The notes under the pieces were generated by a model. That model had not been told where the DNA came from and made no database searches. It saw only the letters and a list, made by a program, of their open reading frames with translations. The position numbers were made by a program, and so were the translations under genes. Below, piece by piece: positions 60,774 to 62,071 of a DNA stretch of 62,071 nucleotides; within the stretch, counting starts at the first letter, position 1; each line of letters begins with the position of its first letter. The DNA is from a virus: the IMG/VR virus record IMGVR_UViG_3300025000_000102, positions 1 through 62,071 of that record. The stretch is one strand, 5' to 3'.

Positions 60774-61174
60774 AATCCCCAAACGAACTCCGTGAATGCC
60801 CACATGGGTGGACGGGGTGCGAACTGTGCGTAAATCTAACGGCCTGTCAAGATGGAACGTATATCCCGGAGTCTGAGCCTGTCGAGCATGAACTGATACC
60901 GGAGCTCACGCCATCCGTCGAAGAACTCACAACCGACTTAGGTGTCGTTATTCCCCATGAGAGAGGGACGTGGTTCGATAAGTTTAGTAAACTTAGCCAT
61001 AACGACAGGCTTAAGGAGATTGCAAGGTATCCGATTCCAAACTTACATTCTGTCGCAGATCCCTATAAGGCTGAACAGGGTGCGATTGTTCCAGGCGGGG
61101 GTAAATCCGGAAGGATCAAGAAAAGCAACAAGGGAACAAAGATACCTCTTGAGCCGTGGACATCCCAAGTATAA
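60770..61174 (+). CDS. Hypothetical protein
   Basis: 134 residues. N-terminal CPHGWTGCELCVNLTAC suggests metal binding. Last early-region gene before the late promoter. Unrecognised. Confidence 0.6.
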   Translation: MKSPNELRECPHGWTGCELCVNLTACQDGTYIPESEPVEHELIPELTPSVEELTTDLGVVIPHERGTWFDKFSKLSHNDRLKEIARYPIPNLHSVADPYKAEQGAIVPGGGKSGRIKKSNKGTKIPLEPWTSQV

Positions 61175-61196
61175 TCCTTCAGGATAACATAGATTG

Positions 61197-61225
61197 TTGA
61201 CAATGGATAGGCTATGAGGTATCAT
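61197..61225 (+). promoter_or_regulatory. Late operon promoter
   Basis: TTGACA, 17 bases, TATCAT: close to the sigma-A consensus. Transcription would begin near 61232 and cover the leader RNA and then HNH, terminase and structural genes across the window edge. Confidence 0.85.
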
Positions 61226-61231
61226 TAGTGG

Positions 61232-61422
61232 TGAGGTTCGGACCCAAAAAGGTGTCTGGGCCTCTTCTTATGCAAGGTAGCACTAATATGCAATGTCGCG
61301 TTGGTACTCAGGATACGAGACCTGATAACTTTTCGGTGGTTTGTTACACACACAACGGACAAAACCGAACCTTGCTAATAATTAAAACCTAAGACACCTC
61401 CAACTCGGAGGTGTCTTTTCTT
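61232..61422 (+). ncRNA. Structured leader RNA with terminator (antitermination candidate)
   Basis: About 190 nt. 5' hairpin GAGG..CCCA/TGGG..CCTC (61233-61264) with loop AGGTGTCT. Then a closing stem GCAAGGT/ACCTTGC (61272-61278, 61369-61375) around hairpin TCAGG/CCTGA (61308-61325) and an 11-bp stem TTCGGT-gg-TTTGT/ACAAA-ACCGAA (61332-61369). Ends in terminator GACACCTCC/GGAGGTGTC plus TTTT. Loop bases 61250-61257 are the exact complement of terminator arm 61392-61399. Confidence 0.75.
61391..61422 (+). terminator. Strong intrinsic terminator before late genes
   Basis: GACACCTCC and GGAGGTGTC, 9-bp perfect stem, 5-base loop, then TTTTCTTATT. Lies between promoter and the late operon, so read-through must be controlled. 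Confidence 0.93.
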
Positions 61423-61455
61423 ATTGCCCCATCTCACTCGAAGGAGGTGACCACC

Positions 61456-61659
61456 ATGTCAAACCCAAAGTGCTGGCATTATAGCGAGAAGGACTCTGAA
61501 TCCCAACCTACATGTCTTAACTGCCATCACTGGGGCTGGACACGGTGCAAGGATGAGGCTCTGCTGATGCATAGGATCGGGGAGACGGAGAGTTTAATGA
61601 GGCATGACTCGTTCACGAGGGGTAGAGGTGGGATTAGGCAGATGAGGAGAGGGTCGTGA
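61456..61659 (+). CDS. Small Cys/His-rich protein
   Basis: 67 residues. CWHYSEKD...CLNCHHWGWTRC suggests zinc. RBS GAAGGAGGTGACC. First gene after the leader. Unrecognised. Confidence 0.65.
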   Translation: MSNPKCWHYSEKDSESQPTCLNCHHWGWTRCKDEALLMHRIGETESLMRHDSFTRGRGGIRQMRRGS

Positions 61660-61663
61660 CGTA

Positions 61664-62026
61664 ATGGCGCTAAAAAAGTTCTGCCCTCATCGAGGATGTA
61701 CGGCGCTAGTCGAGTCTGGTCGATGCGAACTACATACAAAAGATAAGCAAGCAGCACGTAAGCAGTACGACAACAACCGTCCGGAGTGGCACGTTTTATA
61801 TAACTCAGACCGATACCGCAAGGCAAGGCTGAGATTCCTTCGAAACAATCCTTTGTGTGTTGACTGCGAGAAGCGTGGACAACTAACACCAGCGACAAGG
61901 CTCGACCATATCAAGGACCACAAGGGCGATCTTATTTTGTTTTGGGATGAGAGTAATTGGCAGGGGTTATGCGAGCGAGACCATAACCGTAAGACGGCGA
62001 GGACTAACCCGAGAGGGAAAACGTAA
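61664..62026 (+). CDS. HNH endonuclease (packaging-associated)
   Basis: 120 residues. CPHRGC start, then DCEKRGQLTPATRLDHIKDHKGDL and CERDHNRKT, the HNH motif. In HK97-type phages an HNH gene lies just before the small terminase and takes part in cos cleavage. ATG; short spacing to the previous gene. Confidence 0.92.
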   Translation: MALKKFCPHRGCTALVESGRCELHTKDKQAARKQYDNNRPEWHVLYNSDRYRKARLRFLRNNPLCVDCEKRGQLTPATRLDHIKDHKGDLILFWDESNWQGLCERDHNRKTARTNPRGKT

Positions 62027-62071
62027 GGGGTAGGTGGGGGTGTAATTCCTTCACACCTTTTGCTTTTAAAC
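62027..62071. other. Region near likely cos site
   Basis: 45 bases after the HNH gene, starting with a G-rich stretch (GGGGTAGGTGGGGGTGT). In cos phages the packaging cut lies between HNH and terS, so the window edge may be at or near cos. The exact cut cannot be seen. Confidence 0.45.

Noticed and set aside
1-62071. tRNA genes
   Set aside because: I looked for typical T-arm sequences and cloverleaf arms in the intergenic parts and saw none that were convincing.
1-62071. CRISPR array
   Set aside because: No evenly spaced palindromic repeats with unique spacers. The only regular repeats are the 15-bp pentapeptide repeat and the iterons.
1-62071. Direct terminal repeats at the window edges
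   Set aside because: The first and last bases show no shared sequence, so terminal repeats are not supported; cos ends remain possible.

Overview
The window looks like a nearly or fully complete genome of a temperate, long-tailed (siphovirus-type) phage of a Gram-positive, Clostridia-like Firmicute. Evidence for the host: strong AGGAGG-type ribosome binding sites, frequent GTG and TTG starts, TTGACA/TATAAT promoters with 17-base spacers, a LexA (DinR)-type SOS box, and a large serine integrase with an XRE/ImmA lysogeny pair. I cannot name the species. The HNH endonuclease at the right end and the small terminase at the left end are adjacent in HK97-type phages, so the two window edges may join across a cos site.

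Layout. (1) 50-18086 (+): terminases, portal, ClpP-type protease, HK97-fold capsid, head-tail connectors, tail tube, tail chaperones with a -1 frameshift site, tape measure, distal tail and receptor-binding proteins. (2) 18431-20450 (+): holin, amidase and small membrane proteins. (3) 20523-25357 (-): small accessory genes, a lipoprotein, a TM2 protein, then an FtsK-like ATPase / replication-relaxation / small membrane protein / M23 peptidase block that resembles a minimal DNA-transfer module. (4) 25500-30791: lysogeny region with four or five XRE-type regulators, serine integrase with an SOS box upstream, ImmA/IrrE protease, CI-like repressor, and a divergent early promoter covered by repressor-type operators. 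(5) 30943-56373 (+): early/replication region with ParB-like protein, a fused SbcD-SbcC nuclease/ATPase, a pentapeptide-repeat protein, AbrB, SSB, a SF2 helicase, deaminase, YopX proteins, VRR-NUC nuclease, a primase/DUF927 helicase, a G-rich iteron array that may be the origin, an HD hydrolase, MazG, a radical SAM protein and many small Cys-rich proteins. (6) 56662-60363: a phage HNH/NUMOD endonuclease gene split by a 2947-bp ISL3-family element that carries four passenger genes and is flanked by an exact 8-bp duplication (ATTATTTT). Removing the element and one repeat restores the reading frame perfectly. (7) 60405-62026 (+): late-entry region with a consensus promoter, a folded ~190-nt leader RNA ending in an intrinsic terminator, then two genes leading into the terminase operon.

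Most notable signals: (a) the leader at 61232-61422, whose 5' hairpin loop is complementary over 8 nt to the terminator arm, suggesting RNA-based antitermination of the late operon; (b) the passenger-carrying ISL3 element, whose passenger genes share a conserved intergenic hairpin with the phage's own 20.5-21.4 kb gene cluster; (c) the FtsK/relaxation/M23 block; (d) the GTGGGGC iteron region; (e) the single-chain SbcDC; (f) a nonsense codon cutting the conserved end of an HNH gene; (g) a near-identical ~39-bp element upstream of two early operons.
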